Origin: Lingula anatina
Lineage: Eukaryota; Brachiopoda; Lingulata; Lingulida; Lingulidae
Reading direction: 5' to 3'
NCBI RefSeq assembly: GCF_001039355.2
Contig: NW_019774881.1
Coordinates: 17,903-65,325, forward strand
Length of the DNA: 47,423 bases
Below are positions 20,034 to 30,215 of this stretch, piece by piece; the stretch's first letter is position 1, and each line of letters opens with the position of its first letter. A program made the position numbers and the translations under genes. The notes beneath the pieces are model-generated. The model did not search any database and was not told the DNA's origin. It saw only the letters and a program-made list of their open reading frames with translations.

Positions 20034-22712
20034 AGTAATTCTTGTCGGTGTTAATTATCAAAATCATTTCTTATTATCGGCCAGTGGTGGTTCACCAGAA
20101 AAATATATACAGTACATAAAGAATACTTTTAAGGTAGTGAGTATCACCTTTTTAGCATGGAATTTGTACTGCAGTACAATTGTTTGATGAATTTTACATG
20201 GCTTGACTTTATGCATTGGAGCTGCGTTCGTTTTTAAAACAACGGTTAAACTGTAAGTGTCCAACATGGGTACTGCGCAAGAGCCGCCAAGTGCCCCAAA
20301 GTTATCATTTTATATCGCACGTGAGACGCTATTTTCAAATAAAAATATGGCTGCCTCTGTGCGATCATGTAGGGTCTACAATATGTCTTCTTGATGTATG
20401 CAAAATTGAACATTTTAGGCTCACTGATACAGCAATCCAACACTGAGCCAGAATAACAAAAAGTGTCCTTTTTTGTCCTAAGAGGGCCCTGCGACATTAT
20501 TCATATACAACTCTTTTTCCTGTGACATTATTCATATATCATTTATATACCATTCTTTTCCTAAAAAACACAGCACTTGGACATAATGTCCAAGCACAGC
20601 AGAAAAGAGAAAAATGTAATGGCTTTGTTTCAAAATAGTCCATACTTTAAGTTTGGGTGTATGGTTTGGCGTATACTATGTAAGGGATATTTACAAACCT
20701 ACCGATGCAAACATTGATGGTATGTAACAGGATATTTCGTCTCCTTTCAGAGCTGCAAAATGAAATGAAAGAGCAATACAAAGCAGGCTCCCTCGATTCC
20801 ACCAAGGCCGAGCCTCAAGTGGAACAAAACCAGATGCAAGCCGGCGTCCACCTAATCCCAAAGGCTCTTACCCTAAAAGGAGAAGGTTCGCCAATAGAGG
20901 ACAAAGATCGTATTACCGTACTATCAGCAGAAAATTACAAAACCCAAAGAATTTATACAACAACTAATAAACTACCTCTACAGGGAGACCTCCGAGAAAG
21001 AAAATCATTTCATGGGGCAATTGACACAGCGGTTACTCATAAACCATTAAAGGCAGGGAAACAGAGGTTAAGGTGGAACCTTATATTTAACCTTCTCTTC
21101 TGGATCATCGTCCCAGTGCCTGTGTGGGTGCCGTTTGTGTCACAGACCGTCGCAAGGTATTTAATTCCGGCTATCCAGGCTGTATTTGTCTTCATGTGGG
21201 TAGTCGTGGTTACCTTGGCCTGCAAGAACATGATTGTCCTTTACATGTAAGTATTGGCTTCTGAATGACCTCTGTATCACAAAAGATATTGAAGCCGCAA
21301 AGAAACAATGACGAAAGATGTTTTAGTTTTTGAAATTCATGTAGATTTGTTGTGTTGAAGTACAGCATGTATGATTTTTAAAAAATAATACTGCCACAAA
21401 ATCAATGGATTCATATTCTCTACTTCCTTATTTCAGGAACAAAAATAAAGATTTCCGAGAAGACTATCCCGACTACACTGACATCCGCCACCTGGTGGCC
21501 ATCAGCTGTTACAAGGAACCAGTACAACTGATTGCAAGAAGCGTTCAGACTTTGGCAGACCAGACCGAAGTCGGGCGCATCTCCATGGTGATTTCTTTTG
21601 AAGAGAAGACACCGGAAGTGCAAACAAAATGCGATAAACTTCGTGAGATTTTTAAGGATGCTGGTTTCGAGAGGCTGGTCTTCACAATTCACCCCTTTGG
21701 TCTTCCAAATGAAATCCCAGGAAAGTGCTCAAATGTTAATCACGGCCTCCGCCAGGCGACAAAGATAATGCAAGAGGAGCTTGGGGCATACTTCGATGCT
21801 GAAAAGATTATCGTGACCAATACTGACGCCGACACATACTTCCACCCTAGCTACATCGCAGCTCTGACTTCCACATTCATGAAGGAGAAGACCCCCCATG
21901 GAGTCATATTCCAGGCACCCTTGTTCTACAACTGGGGTTTGGATGGAAGCAGCTTTGTCACCCGTGTCACCGGTCTTCTCCGTACCACTCTGATGATGGG
22001 GGCTCTCATTCCATTCAACATCAATTCCACGAGCATTTTCTCCTTTTCCCTGCGGCTGTGTATTGATGGAAACTTTTCCCACCCCGCCTACCAGATGGAG
22101 GATATCATCTGTCTGATCCGGTGGATGGGTGTAACTCGTCGCCGCCTCCGTATTCCGATGATCCCGGTCCCCGTCATCAGCGGACCCACATCCGGTGAGA
22201 CCGTGGAGCTAGAAGTGGCTGAGTGGGCGCGTCAAGCCAGAAGATGGACCATAGGTGTCGCTGAAGTCTTCCACTACTACGTGATTAAAGCTGGTCGCAT
22301 GCCTGCCTGGCCTGCCTTCTCTTGGGGTCTTTGTTTCCTTTCTTACTACGGCATCCTGCTCTGCTCGGGAGGGTTGTACAGTATCTCTGCCGGTTTGTCC
22401 ATGGCGTTCCTGGTGAAAGACGCACCGTTCTACATTAACTACGTGATGTACGGTTTGGCCGGGCTCCAGCAACTCGCTTTTCTTGGGGTCTTCATGATGG
22501 ACGTATTCGGACCAAGACTGATGAAGGTTAAAGAGCATATTAGTTTCGTTCGTAACTTTCTTCATTTTCTCCTCACCCCGCTGGTGCTACTAGGGTACTC
22601 CTTGGTGGAGTTCTACGCCCTGCACGAAGTTGCTATCAGAGGAAAAGAAGTCTGCAAACATGGCGCCTCGAAGAAGAGTGCGCTGGGAGTTGTTTCATCA
22701 ACAGATTTGTGA
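19325..22712 (+). CDS. Gene B: GT2-family glycosyltransferase, short subtype (633 aa, 3 exons)
   Basis: Coding exons are 19325-19454, 20751-21246 and 21437-22712 (1902 nt, phases matching A). Exon 1 keeps only the 3' part of exon 1 of A, aligning from A residue 92. The proposed ATG replaces an ACG codon and has a weak context (C at -3, T at +4). A stronger in-frame ATG lies at codon 36. Exons 2 and 3 give the two N-side helices, then the GT2 domain with DAD at 339-341 in a TNTDADTYF context, MED at 429-431 and QARRW at 475-479, then the C-terminal helices. TM2 carries an arginine where the other copies have tryptophan (VARYL). The tail ends SSTDL instead of NV/SV. The catalytic part is intact. 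Where it is transcribed from is unclear, since the promoter, leader exon and N-terminal 91 codons are missing. Confidence 0.85.
19455..20750 (+). other. Intron 2 of gene B, with microsatellite
   Basis: A GT-AG intron of 1.3 kb, against 317 bp in A. Most of it aligns with intron 2 of D (39194-41627), which has two extra insertions. No independent gene is supported. Confidence 0.6.
19905..20040. repeat. Palindromic compound microsatellite
   Basis: (TA)n at 19905-19956 is followed by ATTACTCTC, (CA)n up to 20002, (GT)n from 20003 to 20030, and then GAGAGTAAT. The CA and GT tracts with their flanks form an inverted repeat centred between 20002 and 20003, with about ten unpaired bases because the CA arm is longer. 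The D allele of this spot (near 40670-40690) has only a short TA run and a single AGAGTAAT, so the palindrome arose in the B lineage. Confidence 0.85.
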
Positions 22713-22986
22713 CCTGGATTGTACATCTAGTAGCCCACAAACAGAAAGTGTCCCTTATTTGGCGATCTTCATGGGTCTCCCTAAATATTGGGGAGCAAGC
22801 CTATTTTATAAGAAACCGTACTGGTTTCTGCTTAGTACATATCTGTGTAATTCTTATAAACCTGATTGTTTGAACTCTGTAAATATGTGCGCATGATTCT
22901 TGGAACAGAAATAGCGCATGGCACCTACTACTGTATTTATCTTCTGTAGTCTTCGACAAAGATAAATTGGTATATATATATATATA
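22713..22986 (+). repeat. 3' flank of gene B, shared with gene D
   Basis: It aligns with 43583-43855 downstream of D, starting at the stop codon. Landmarks are ACAGAAAGTGTCCCTT, CGTACTGGTTTCTG and GGAACAGAAATAGCGCATG. Open frames starting inside the coding end and running into it are shadows. A candidate AATAAA for this transcript lies at 24270 (44337 in D). Confidence 0.7.
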
Positions 22987-23379
22987 CACACACTGGACAA
23001 AAGAAGTGTCACCCCTACTGAGCCAATACTATCGGGGAGATAAATGACTGTGGAATGATATGCTCCTGGTATCATTTTATTAACATCAAATTTCACAAAA
23101 AATCACAAAATGAGAACAAAATATACATTCTACCAAAATATGTAGTTTCAAGTCCAAAATTAGTACCTAGTGGCATAGCCACGTGACCTAATAATAGGTG
23201 CCAGTCTACGAAGCAAGGATTCATTTAATTGTCTGATGCGTTCAGGGCTTATGCTGGCCCAAGCATGAAACACTGAATATAACAGAGTTTCTCTGCTGGT
23301 TAGACGGGCATTTGTAAAAAGTTTTGACATATCATTCCACACATTTTCTATTATGTTTGTATCCGGACTCTGGGCAGGC
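22987..23379 (-). mobile_element. Tc1/mariner-like transposon, right part, cut by the gap
   Basis: A terminal repeat-like end (CACACTGGACAAAAGAAGTG then TCACCCC) begins just after a TA run. On the minus strand, the C-terminal part of a Tc1-type transposase runs from the gap edge to a stop at 23160. It starts PAQSPDTNIIENVWND, with the third catalytic acid in IEN, and ends IRSRGYATRY. The rest lies in the gap. The matching spot in D (about 43855) is empty, so insertion followed the B/D split. Confidence 0.8.
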
Positions 23380-23856
23380 NNNNNNNNNNNNNNNNNNNNN
23401 NNNNNNNNNNNNNNNNNNNNNNNNNNNNNNNNNNNNNNNNNNNNNNNNNNNNNNNNNNNNNNNNNNNNNNNNNNNNNNNNNNNNNNNNNNNNNNNNNNNN
23501 NNNNNNNNNNNNNNNNNNNNNNNNNNNNNNNNNNNNNNNNNNNNNNNNNNNNNNNNNNNNNNNNNNNNNNNNNNNNNNNNNNNNNNNNNNNNNNNNNNNN
23601 NNNNNNNNNNNNNNNNNNNNNNNNNNNNNNNNNNNNNNNNNNNNNNNNNNNNNNNNNNNNNNNNNNNNNNNNNNNNNNNNNNNNNNNNNNNNNNNNNNNN
23701 NNNNNNNNNNNNNNNNNNNNNNNNNNNNNNNNNNNNNNNNNNNNNNNNNNNNNNNNNNNNNNNNNNNNNNNNNNNNNNNNNNNNNNNNNNNNNNNNNNNN
23801 NNNNNNNNNNNNNNNNNNNNNNNNNNNNNNNNNNNNNNNNNNNNNNNNNNNNNNNN
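23380..23856. other. Assembly gap (477 N)
   Basis: A run of undetermined bases flanked by the Tc1-like transposase on the left and (TA)n on the right (23857-23899). It probably hides the other half of the transposon. The frames drawn across it are artefacts. Confidence 1.
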
Positions 23857-23903
<47 letters not shown>

Positions 23904-24269
23904 TCTCTGAACATGGATTAAGTCTACGGGAAGGAATGTTCCTTAACCTGGGACTGGCATTTACTGTAATTTGTGTAATTGCTACTCCAAAGTAGTGAGG
24001 GAACACTTGGAAAATCAGATATTAAAAAAAGTTAACTGTCCAATAGCGGTTTATATCTGCTCTGTACAATGTCAGAGGGCGAGGGCTGCACCCAAATGAC
24101 ACCAAATTGTAATCAAGTACCCTCACGTTGTATGAGGAATTTCCTCAATCTTTATCTTTGACAGCCCAATTATTTCTATTGCTAATATATCATACAGCTG
24201 TGCCATTTTTATTGCCGATTAATTAACTATATCTTTGAAAACTTAAACGCCTGATTTTCATAGAAAAGC

Positions 24270-24275
24270 AATAAA
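24270..24275 (+). other. Candidate polyadenylation signal of gene B
   Basis: AATAAA, conserved at 44337 downstream of D. It lies about 1.5 kb from the B stop across the gap and the transposon, and about 0.75 kb from the D stop. A second AATAAA follows at 24316. Confidence 0.25.
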
Positions 24276-24665
24276 ATTGTCTGCATTAATATTCTAACAC
24301 TAAAAATCGTCACGAATAAAAAAGTATTTTACGAAATCCATCAATCTGAAAATGATAGATCCCTACACCTGAGCACATTTTCAGTGCTTTGAACGCTGGT
24401 GTACCTAAAAATATTCAGGTAGATAACAGTAAAAGGCCTGGGGTGAAGATGCCAACTTCATCTTGAAATAGTGCTTATATTGTGTGATGTCTTTTAGAAT
24501 GACAAAGAAAAATATGAAATAAAATGCAAACGTTGGAAAAACTGCCACAACATATATAAAATCATAACTAAATAAGTTAACAAAGATGCATAAACTTAGA
24601 AGGATCTGAACGAAACACGCTGTTAAAGGATTACAATTTAAAAAAGAAATCAGACAGTAGAGTAA

Positions 24666-24880
24666 GGCTCTATTCCCATAGATTTTAGATCGATCTATCC
24701 CCGCGGGGAGTCTCACTAGATTACTTTCAGATAATCCGACTTAAATGTCCGTCACGCCTACTACAAGCTGTAAGGGGATAATTAACTTTCGTGTCCGCCC
24801 GGCTGACAGCTATTTAGCGTGAACCCCCAGGGAGTTAGGTCGATCTAAAGTAGATCGATCTAATCTATGGAAATGGGGTG
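24666..24880. mobile_element. Foldback MITE 1 (PIF/Harbinger-like by target duplication)
   Basis: It is flanked by TAA (24663-24665 and 24881-24883); the matching site near 44730 has one TAA and no element. The ends are inverted: CCCATAGATTTTAGATCGAT on the left, and ATCGATCTAATCTATGG on the right. No coding capacity. The 3-bp duplication fits PIF/Harbinger-type elements, but the superfamily is inferred. Confidence 0.75.
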
Positions 24881-25040
24881 TAAGGTTCTGTTGATTGGAT
24901 GAGTAAGCTGTTTGCCCTATCAGCAGCCCGTGACAGGTACGGACATGTTCGTTCCAGTGATAACCTCACCTCCCCTGGTGCCATTACCTGAGGACAGGTG
25001 AATGCGTACGTTACAAAACCCTTTTATTATTGAACTTTTT
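24881..25040 (+). promoter_or_regulatory. Conserved upstream block U1 (gene C copy)
   Basis: The same block as 17286-17450, 37891-38036 and 44730-44886, with the CATTACCTGAGGACAGGTGA segment intact. It lies between MITE 1 and MITE 2, which inserted on either side without disturbing it. Confidence 0.45.
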
Positions 25041-25063
25041 TTGGCTTTCTCTTTGCTCTCTAG

Positions 25064-25290
25064 GGGTGCTTTCCCAGAGATTTAGATCGATCTAAAGATT
25101 AAGATTTAGATCGACCTAACTCCCTGGGGGTTCACGCTAAATTGCAGTCAGCCGAGCGGGCACCATAGTTAATTACCCCCTTACAGCTTTTAGTAGGCGG
25201 GACAGACGCTTAAGCCGGCCAAGCTGACAGTAATTTAGTGAGACACCCCACAGGGATAGATCGATCTAAAAATCTATGGAAATGGGGTGT
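25064..25290. mobile_element. Foldback MITE 2, same family, opposite orientation
   Basis: It is flanked by TAG on both sides (25061-25063, 25291-25293), with an empty site near 44911. It starts GGGTGCTTTCCCAGAG and ends CTATGGAAATGGGGTGT, with AGATCGATCT inside each end. Internally it reads as the reverse complement of MITE 1. It has no open frame of interest. Confidence 0.75.
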
Positions 25291-25671
25291 TAGTTACAAT
25301 TGACGGCTTGTTTTCACCTCGTTGTAGACACAATGGCAATGAGTAGGGGCTAGAGCTGTGGGAGCGGGCGCGCGTGTGTCTGTCAGAGAGGAGGGGGCGA
25401 GAGAAGTACATGTACCTACAGTGGAGTGATACAAATAGAATTATGTTATTCACAAATAAGAATTATGTTCAGTAAATTTGCAACTGATATCTTTAATAGA
25501 AAAATGTACTGTATCTGTCATGCACAGTAATTAATGTGTTAAATGCTATATCACCTTAAAGTGAACCAATTTATTAAGAATTATTATTGGGAAGGTAAAG
25601 ACAAAACAATAAGAATTTTAAAAAAGTTTAATATAAAATCAATATCGAGATTATCTATATTATAATAATAT

Positions 25672-25905
25672 TATGAGCAAAATCACGTTAGGATATGGTC
25701 ACAATCCGTCAATTTCTTGCTACGCGCGTCATTCAGGTCACAAAAGAAACGCGCAGGAGTTTGAAACCACCATGTCTTCGAACATATGTAGTCACAAGCT
25801 ACGAAACATCTCTCAGCCATAATTTACGGACTCTTGGCTGTCATTGACAAGCGTACTCAAAAGATGACAACCCTGATAAGCCTTTATAAGCACGTCAGCT
25901 TCCTG
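25672..25905 (+). promoter_or_regulatory. Conserved upstream block U2 (gene C copy)
   Basis: It aligns with 45322-45550 (near identical) and, more loosely, with 8345-8585 and 17650-17885. It lies about 0.9-1.1 kb before the TATA box of C. Confidence 0.45.
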
Positions 25906-26765
25906 CAAAATGTCGTTACTTCTAAGTCAATCATTTAGGCGGTGACATGAAGAGTTCATGTTTACGGTCAAATCCTACCTGCAGGCCAACTGAGCATTGT
26001 AAAGGAATTACAATAATGTCGTTCATGGAAGTTAAATAGATGACATAAACAATTGAATAAATCTAGTCAAATGCATGTTAAGCTATTAAACTGAGCTCTC
26101 ATTATCTACCTGTACATGTGGACGAGTTTCCAAACTGCAGAAAACAGCCCATACACATTTAGCCATATTGTTGCATATTGATAGTCGTAATTAAATGCTA
26201 CATTCTACTAGTGGAGATAAACGTAATTTAACGTTGGTTAAAGAATTGATTAGACAGGAAGTTGCTTCACATGGATTCACGAGGTTTCCCTAAGCTTCCC
26301 TAAGGTAAGATAAATGAATGGGTTTGGCCTCTTATCGGTATTTTGGAAACTCATCTACAAGTAGATAATGACAGCTGAGTTTGAAAGCTAAACATACGTG
26401 CTCTCTCCCCTCTGTCTTGTGTGATGTTACCCGACCACCGACCTGGCACGGTAACTTCATTGTTGCATATTGAGGTGGGTGTTTTAAAACTCACTTTTTT
26501 TTACTAATCGATTGTTTTTATAGTCTTTATAGTGTGGTTATCGATTTTAACACATCTCTGATGTACATATTAAGGAGTCCCATATTTACAAACATTTCTG
26601 CACACATTTCGTTGGTGGGGTTTCAAGGAGACCCACATTATGCCAAATATTCTGTAAGACCCATCATCCTTAATATTATAATGTAATGTGTCAGCATAAG
26701 CTATTGACAACATTGCATCTGTTAAGCTTGTCCGATTGCAAAGGTGAGGCTAAAGCAAGCTATGC

Positions 26766-26773
26766 TATAAATA
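26766..26773 (+). promoter_or_regulatory. TATA box of gene C
   Basis: TATAAATA, 141 bp before the leader-exon donor at 26908; identical in E (46422-46429). In A the equivalent is GATAAAAA at 139 bp. It is the strongest core-promoter candidate in the window. Confidence 0.65.
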
Positions 26774-26796
26774 AGCTCTGGAGATTGTTATCGAAT

Positions 26797-26907
26797 CGTT
26801 ATAATTGGTATCATTTGACCTCGCCAAACTCCTCGTTGTCAACAAAGAGCGATCGCTGTATCTGAGACATTATAGAGGCATAGCTTCTAACATCACTACG
26901 AACCAAG
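26797..26907 (+). other. 5' leader (non-coding) exon of gene C
   Basis: It ends CACTACGAACCAAG before a GTAAGA donor, as in A and E. The 3' 45 bp align with the leader exon of A. The start is estimated at 30 bp after the TATA box. It splices to an acceptor at 30208 (TGTTTTTACAG), eight bases before the ATG. Confidence 0.65.
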
Positions 26908-28385
26908 GTAAGAATTTTTTAACAATAAATATGATTAAATTTAAAGAAAACGCAGCACATTTATTTTTTCTTTCAAGTATGTTGTTGCTTTCATTCGTTT
27001 AAGTTTATTTCCATGTTATTTCATAGTCACATTGATTATTAGCTGCATGGTGCCTCTTTTTCAGTTACTTTTTATTTATCTATTTTTATTTCTTGACACG
27101 AGCGTAATCTCATTTAACAGGCTTAAGGTATCCACGTATTTACCTTTTAATACAGTTAATCGCTATAACATTATTTAGGGTGGGGTCATTACAAACCATC
27201 CACACGCAACGAAAATGTCAGTAAAAATTGAGGTTTTAAATCCTCATGAAAATACAACATGAAGCCAAACTTTACTTGCAAGTGTTTCAAGGCTGTAAAG
27301 ACATGCAGGTTTACAATTCTGTCAATATTTTGCGTAGTCTTCGGACGAGCCGCAGCATAAGACTTTTACTTTCCCTTTATTCCTAGAGTTAAACTTAATT
27401 AGAATACGTATGAGAGGAGACGGGGGCGCCACTTATGAGAAGGCCACAGCTTTTGTAGGCTGGAGGAAAATTTGCTTATTTGGGTGTTCTGAAAAGTTGT
27501 TCAGTAATTTCTTTATGCTCATTTGTTTAAAGTCGTCAGGACTTTGTACATGGTTGTTTCATGACATTTCTCAGATATCTGAGGGTAAACTTGCATTTTA
27601 CTGCACATTTGGACTAAGATATCGGGACTTTCAACGCACTGGAAGCCAATACTGAAGAGACAAGTTACACTTGTTATATATGTTGAATTTGGATTTCTGC
27701 TCACCCAAGGACAAATTGTTCTAAGTGCAGATTCAGAACAAGTTGACCCGCGGACTAAATATTGCCGCCCCAACTTAAAAGCAAACCACCTAATCTCCTG
27801 TTGGTATCCCCGTCCCCACACGCGTCGTCCCAGCAGGGGCCTATTAATAAAACCTCGGAGCCGAGATGGGATCCGCTTAATGGCGCGTGTGGAGACCGGG
27901 GGACCATCATGGGATTAGGCGTCTTGCTTTTAAGTGGGATCGGTCATATTTAGTCTGCAGATCATCTGCTCTGAATGCGCTCTAACAGAACCATGAAAAG
28001 GTATGTATAGGCATATGCGACAGATATGCTGATAGACATTGATGCCAAAAGTAAGTGAGGGGTATCATCAAATACCTGGGCAACGATGAAAGACCTAAAC
28101 ATAATTATACCTGCGGGGGTCATGGTGTATGGTGACCCGAAGCAAGCCAATATATTGTGAATATCATCTATTATGACATAATGAGGTTTTCCTCTGAGCT
28201 AAAGCAGATGGGTCCCAACTTTGATAATTTGAGGAGACCGATAACAATAGATTGGTTAAATATGGAGGTGGTAACAAACGTGTTCACTAGACATTGGAAA
28301 ACTATTACCCCAGCCTATGAGTCCGTAGAGGAAAAAGAAAAGCCCATTCCTGGATGATATAAAAACAATTGACAAACCATACTCA

Positions 28386-30055
28386 ATGACCGGCCTTTCG
28401 TTTACAATAGCCACAATGAACAGTAGATCAGTGAGGAAAACAGCAGTGATGATACGTGATTCCGTTTTGGAAAACAACCTCGATTTGATAACTATAGTTG
28501 AAACCTGGCTTACTCCCAATTTGAACCTGTCGGTATTGGCTGATATGGTCCCCACTGGTTACAAATGCATTCAAATACCGCGACTAAAAAGACCCGGCCG
28601 TGAAGTAGCATTTCTTGCCAAGAAAGTTTCCGGATGAGGCAAGTGGAACCTGTCGTTTCTCCAACCTCCTCAGCACTTGTTGAACCACGGGCAGAATTAT
28701 CGGTGGGGCTTGAATGTTGAGAAGAGATCAAAGGTTAATCAGCTGAGAGCAATTCCTTCTCAAAGCCAACTGCGTGCGGACATCTCCCGATTATCGGTGA
28801 CCTTTTGTGTCATTTAAACAGGTAGGTACAGACCAGGTGAGACTTCGGGTGGATGAGATAACAAACTCTAAGAGATTAGGTGAACGCATATTTATTGTAT
28901 TATTTTGGAAGCTACATGAGAATATGATACTAGTATGTTTGTTCATGAAGGAATTCAAAATGCTCAATACGGTGAAGTAAATTGTGTCCGGAAAATGTTT
29001 TTTTTTACTCTCAATATCGGCCCTCATTGCAATATGTCGTCACACGAGCATTTGTGATACCCAGAAATGCACCTGTACGCTTTTTAATATTTTTTAATCA
29101 TCATTGACATCAACCATGTTGTGTTCTTCATACAAAGATGGATGTTACCGGCTAAGGGCTGCTTGAATTTGGGAATGGTAATTAATAATTATTAACTCTC
29201 AATATCGGCTCTAGTTGCATTTAAATGGCGTCACACAAGCATTAATGAGACCCAGAAACGCACCTGGGTATCTTTAAATATATTTTAATGTTGACATCAC
29301 CACTACTAAGAACAGAATCCTTCCATCGAAGAAAAACAACATCAAAAATTCTACCTTCTTTGAAGAGGTCACCGACCACCTAAAATAACTTCATGTAGAG
29401 CCCCTATCAGAACGGCCGACTGTGCTAGAAGATTCCAATATAGATTGGGAAGAACTGACAACAGTGAAACAAATAAATTTATGTCAAGTCTGGATAGTTT
29501 CAATTTAGAAAAACATTTTATTAGGTAAAACCATGTGCATAGCCACACACTAGATCTGATTATAACCAAGAAAAAGGATGAACTTGTAAATTTCTGTTCT
29601 ATTGGTCACCTCCTCTGTGATCGCCTCCTCTGTGACCATAACGTGTGGAAAGCCACTGCCAGTGAAAGAATCAGTTTTCATTGAAGAATGAAAATTTGAA
29701 TCCTCTCGAGTTGTAACAGATCTTGGAAGAGAAATTATTAAATGTTAGTATCAGCGACCTAGACCCAAACTGGTCTGTTGAGTTACATGACAAGCTGCTG
29801 TCTAATAGTTTCGACATCATACTGTAGGTCCAATGAAAACAACTTTATTGTCAAGAAGGACTTGCAGCCAAGGATGAATTGTGATATCCTGAATGCGTGA
29901 AGGAGAAAACGGAAGGCAGAAAGTTTATGGCGTAAAACCAAACTCACTCACCAAATCTACAGAAGTGAATGCAACAAAGTGAATGGCCTAATCAAATATA
30001 TAAACTCGGTTGTATACTCGCTGTATCATCAAGAAACCATGAAATTTCCTTAAAA
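28386..30055 (+). mobile_element. CR1-like non-LTR retrotransposon fragment (decayed)
   Basis: The start of an apurinic-type endonuclease is visible at about 28386-28635 (ATMNSRSVRK, then TIVETWLTPNLNL and VPTGYKCIQIPR). The end of the same domain lies at about 29420-29650 (SNIDW, then HTLDLIITKKKDELV in another frame). A basic linker typical of CR1/L2 pol follows at about 29895-29995 (RRKRKAESLWRKTKLTHQIY). Stops and shifts interrupt it, and about 0.7 kb of foreign sequence splits the endonuclease. The reverse transcriptase is missing. It sits sense-oriented in intron 1 of gene C. Confidence 0.75.
29008..29300. repeat. Two-copy tandem repeat inside the LINE fragment
   Basis: Units at about 29008-29115 and 29193-29300 share ACTCTCAATATCGGC, then GTCACAC..GCATT, a GACCCAGAAACGCACCTG-like stretch and a TTTAAT..TTTTAAT tail. 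The period is about 185 bp. They lie between the two halves of the LINE endonuclease and so probably represent a nested insertion. Confidence 0.65.
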
Positions 30056-30215
30056 CGAAATTGAAAAACCGTTTTTCCAATCTAAGGGCCTGGATGGTAA
30101 AGAACAAACCTATGATAAATAACAGCACTATATATTTTTATTCACGGTTATTTTCATGCATTTTAGTGGCCAAACTATGCTTTATTCATTATCTCTCTGT
30201 TTTTACAGATAAACA

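Larger units (their letters stand above)
24003..27748 (+). repeat. Segmental duplication: upstream region of gene C, matching 44052-47423
   Basis: It aligns almost base for base with 44052-47423 at the right edge, from GGRAACACTTRGAAAATCAG to the end of the window. The main differences are the two MITE insertions (24666-24880 and 25064-25290), present here and absent there, and small indels. The block contains U1, U2, the TATA box, the leader exon and the start of intron 1. The very high identity indicates a recent duplication. Confidence 0.9.
26908..30208 (+). other. Intron 1 of gene C, with transposon fragments
   Basis: A GT-AG intron of 3.3 kb. The first 840 bp are duplicated at 46564-47423 upstream of E. 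From about 27860 it holds repeat DNA, including a segment (about 27880-27960) resembling the 40895-41267 insertion in D, and a CR1-like LINE. The 81-codon frame at 27410-27655, copied at 47066-47311, lies inside the duplicated intron and has no recognisable domain. Confidence 0.6.

Noticed and set aside
23324-24006. Long frames across the gap
   Set aside because: They consist of N and (TA)n translation.
27410-27655. 81-codon frame identical at 47066-47311
   Set aside because: Identity comes from the recent segmental duplication, it sits in intron 1, and it has no recognisable domain.
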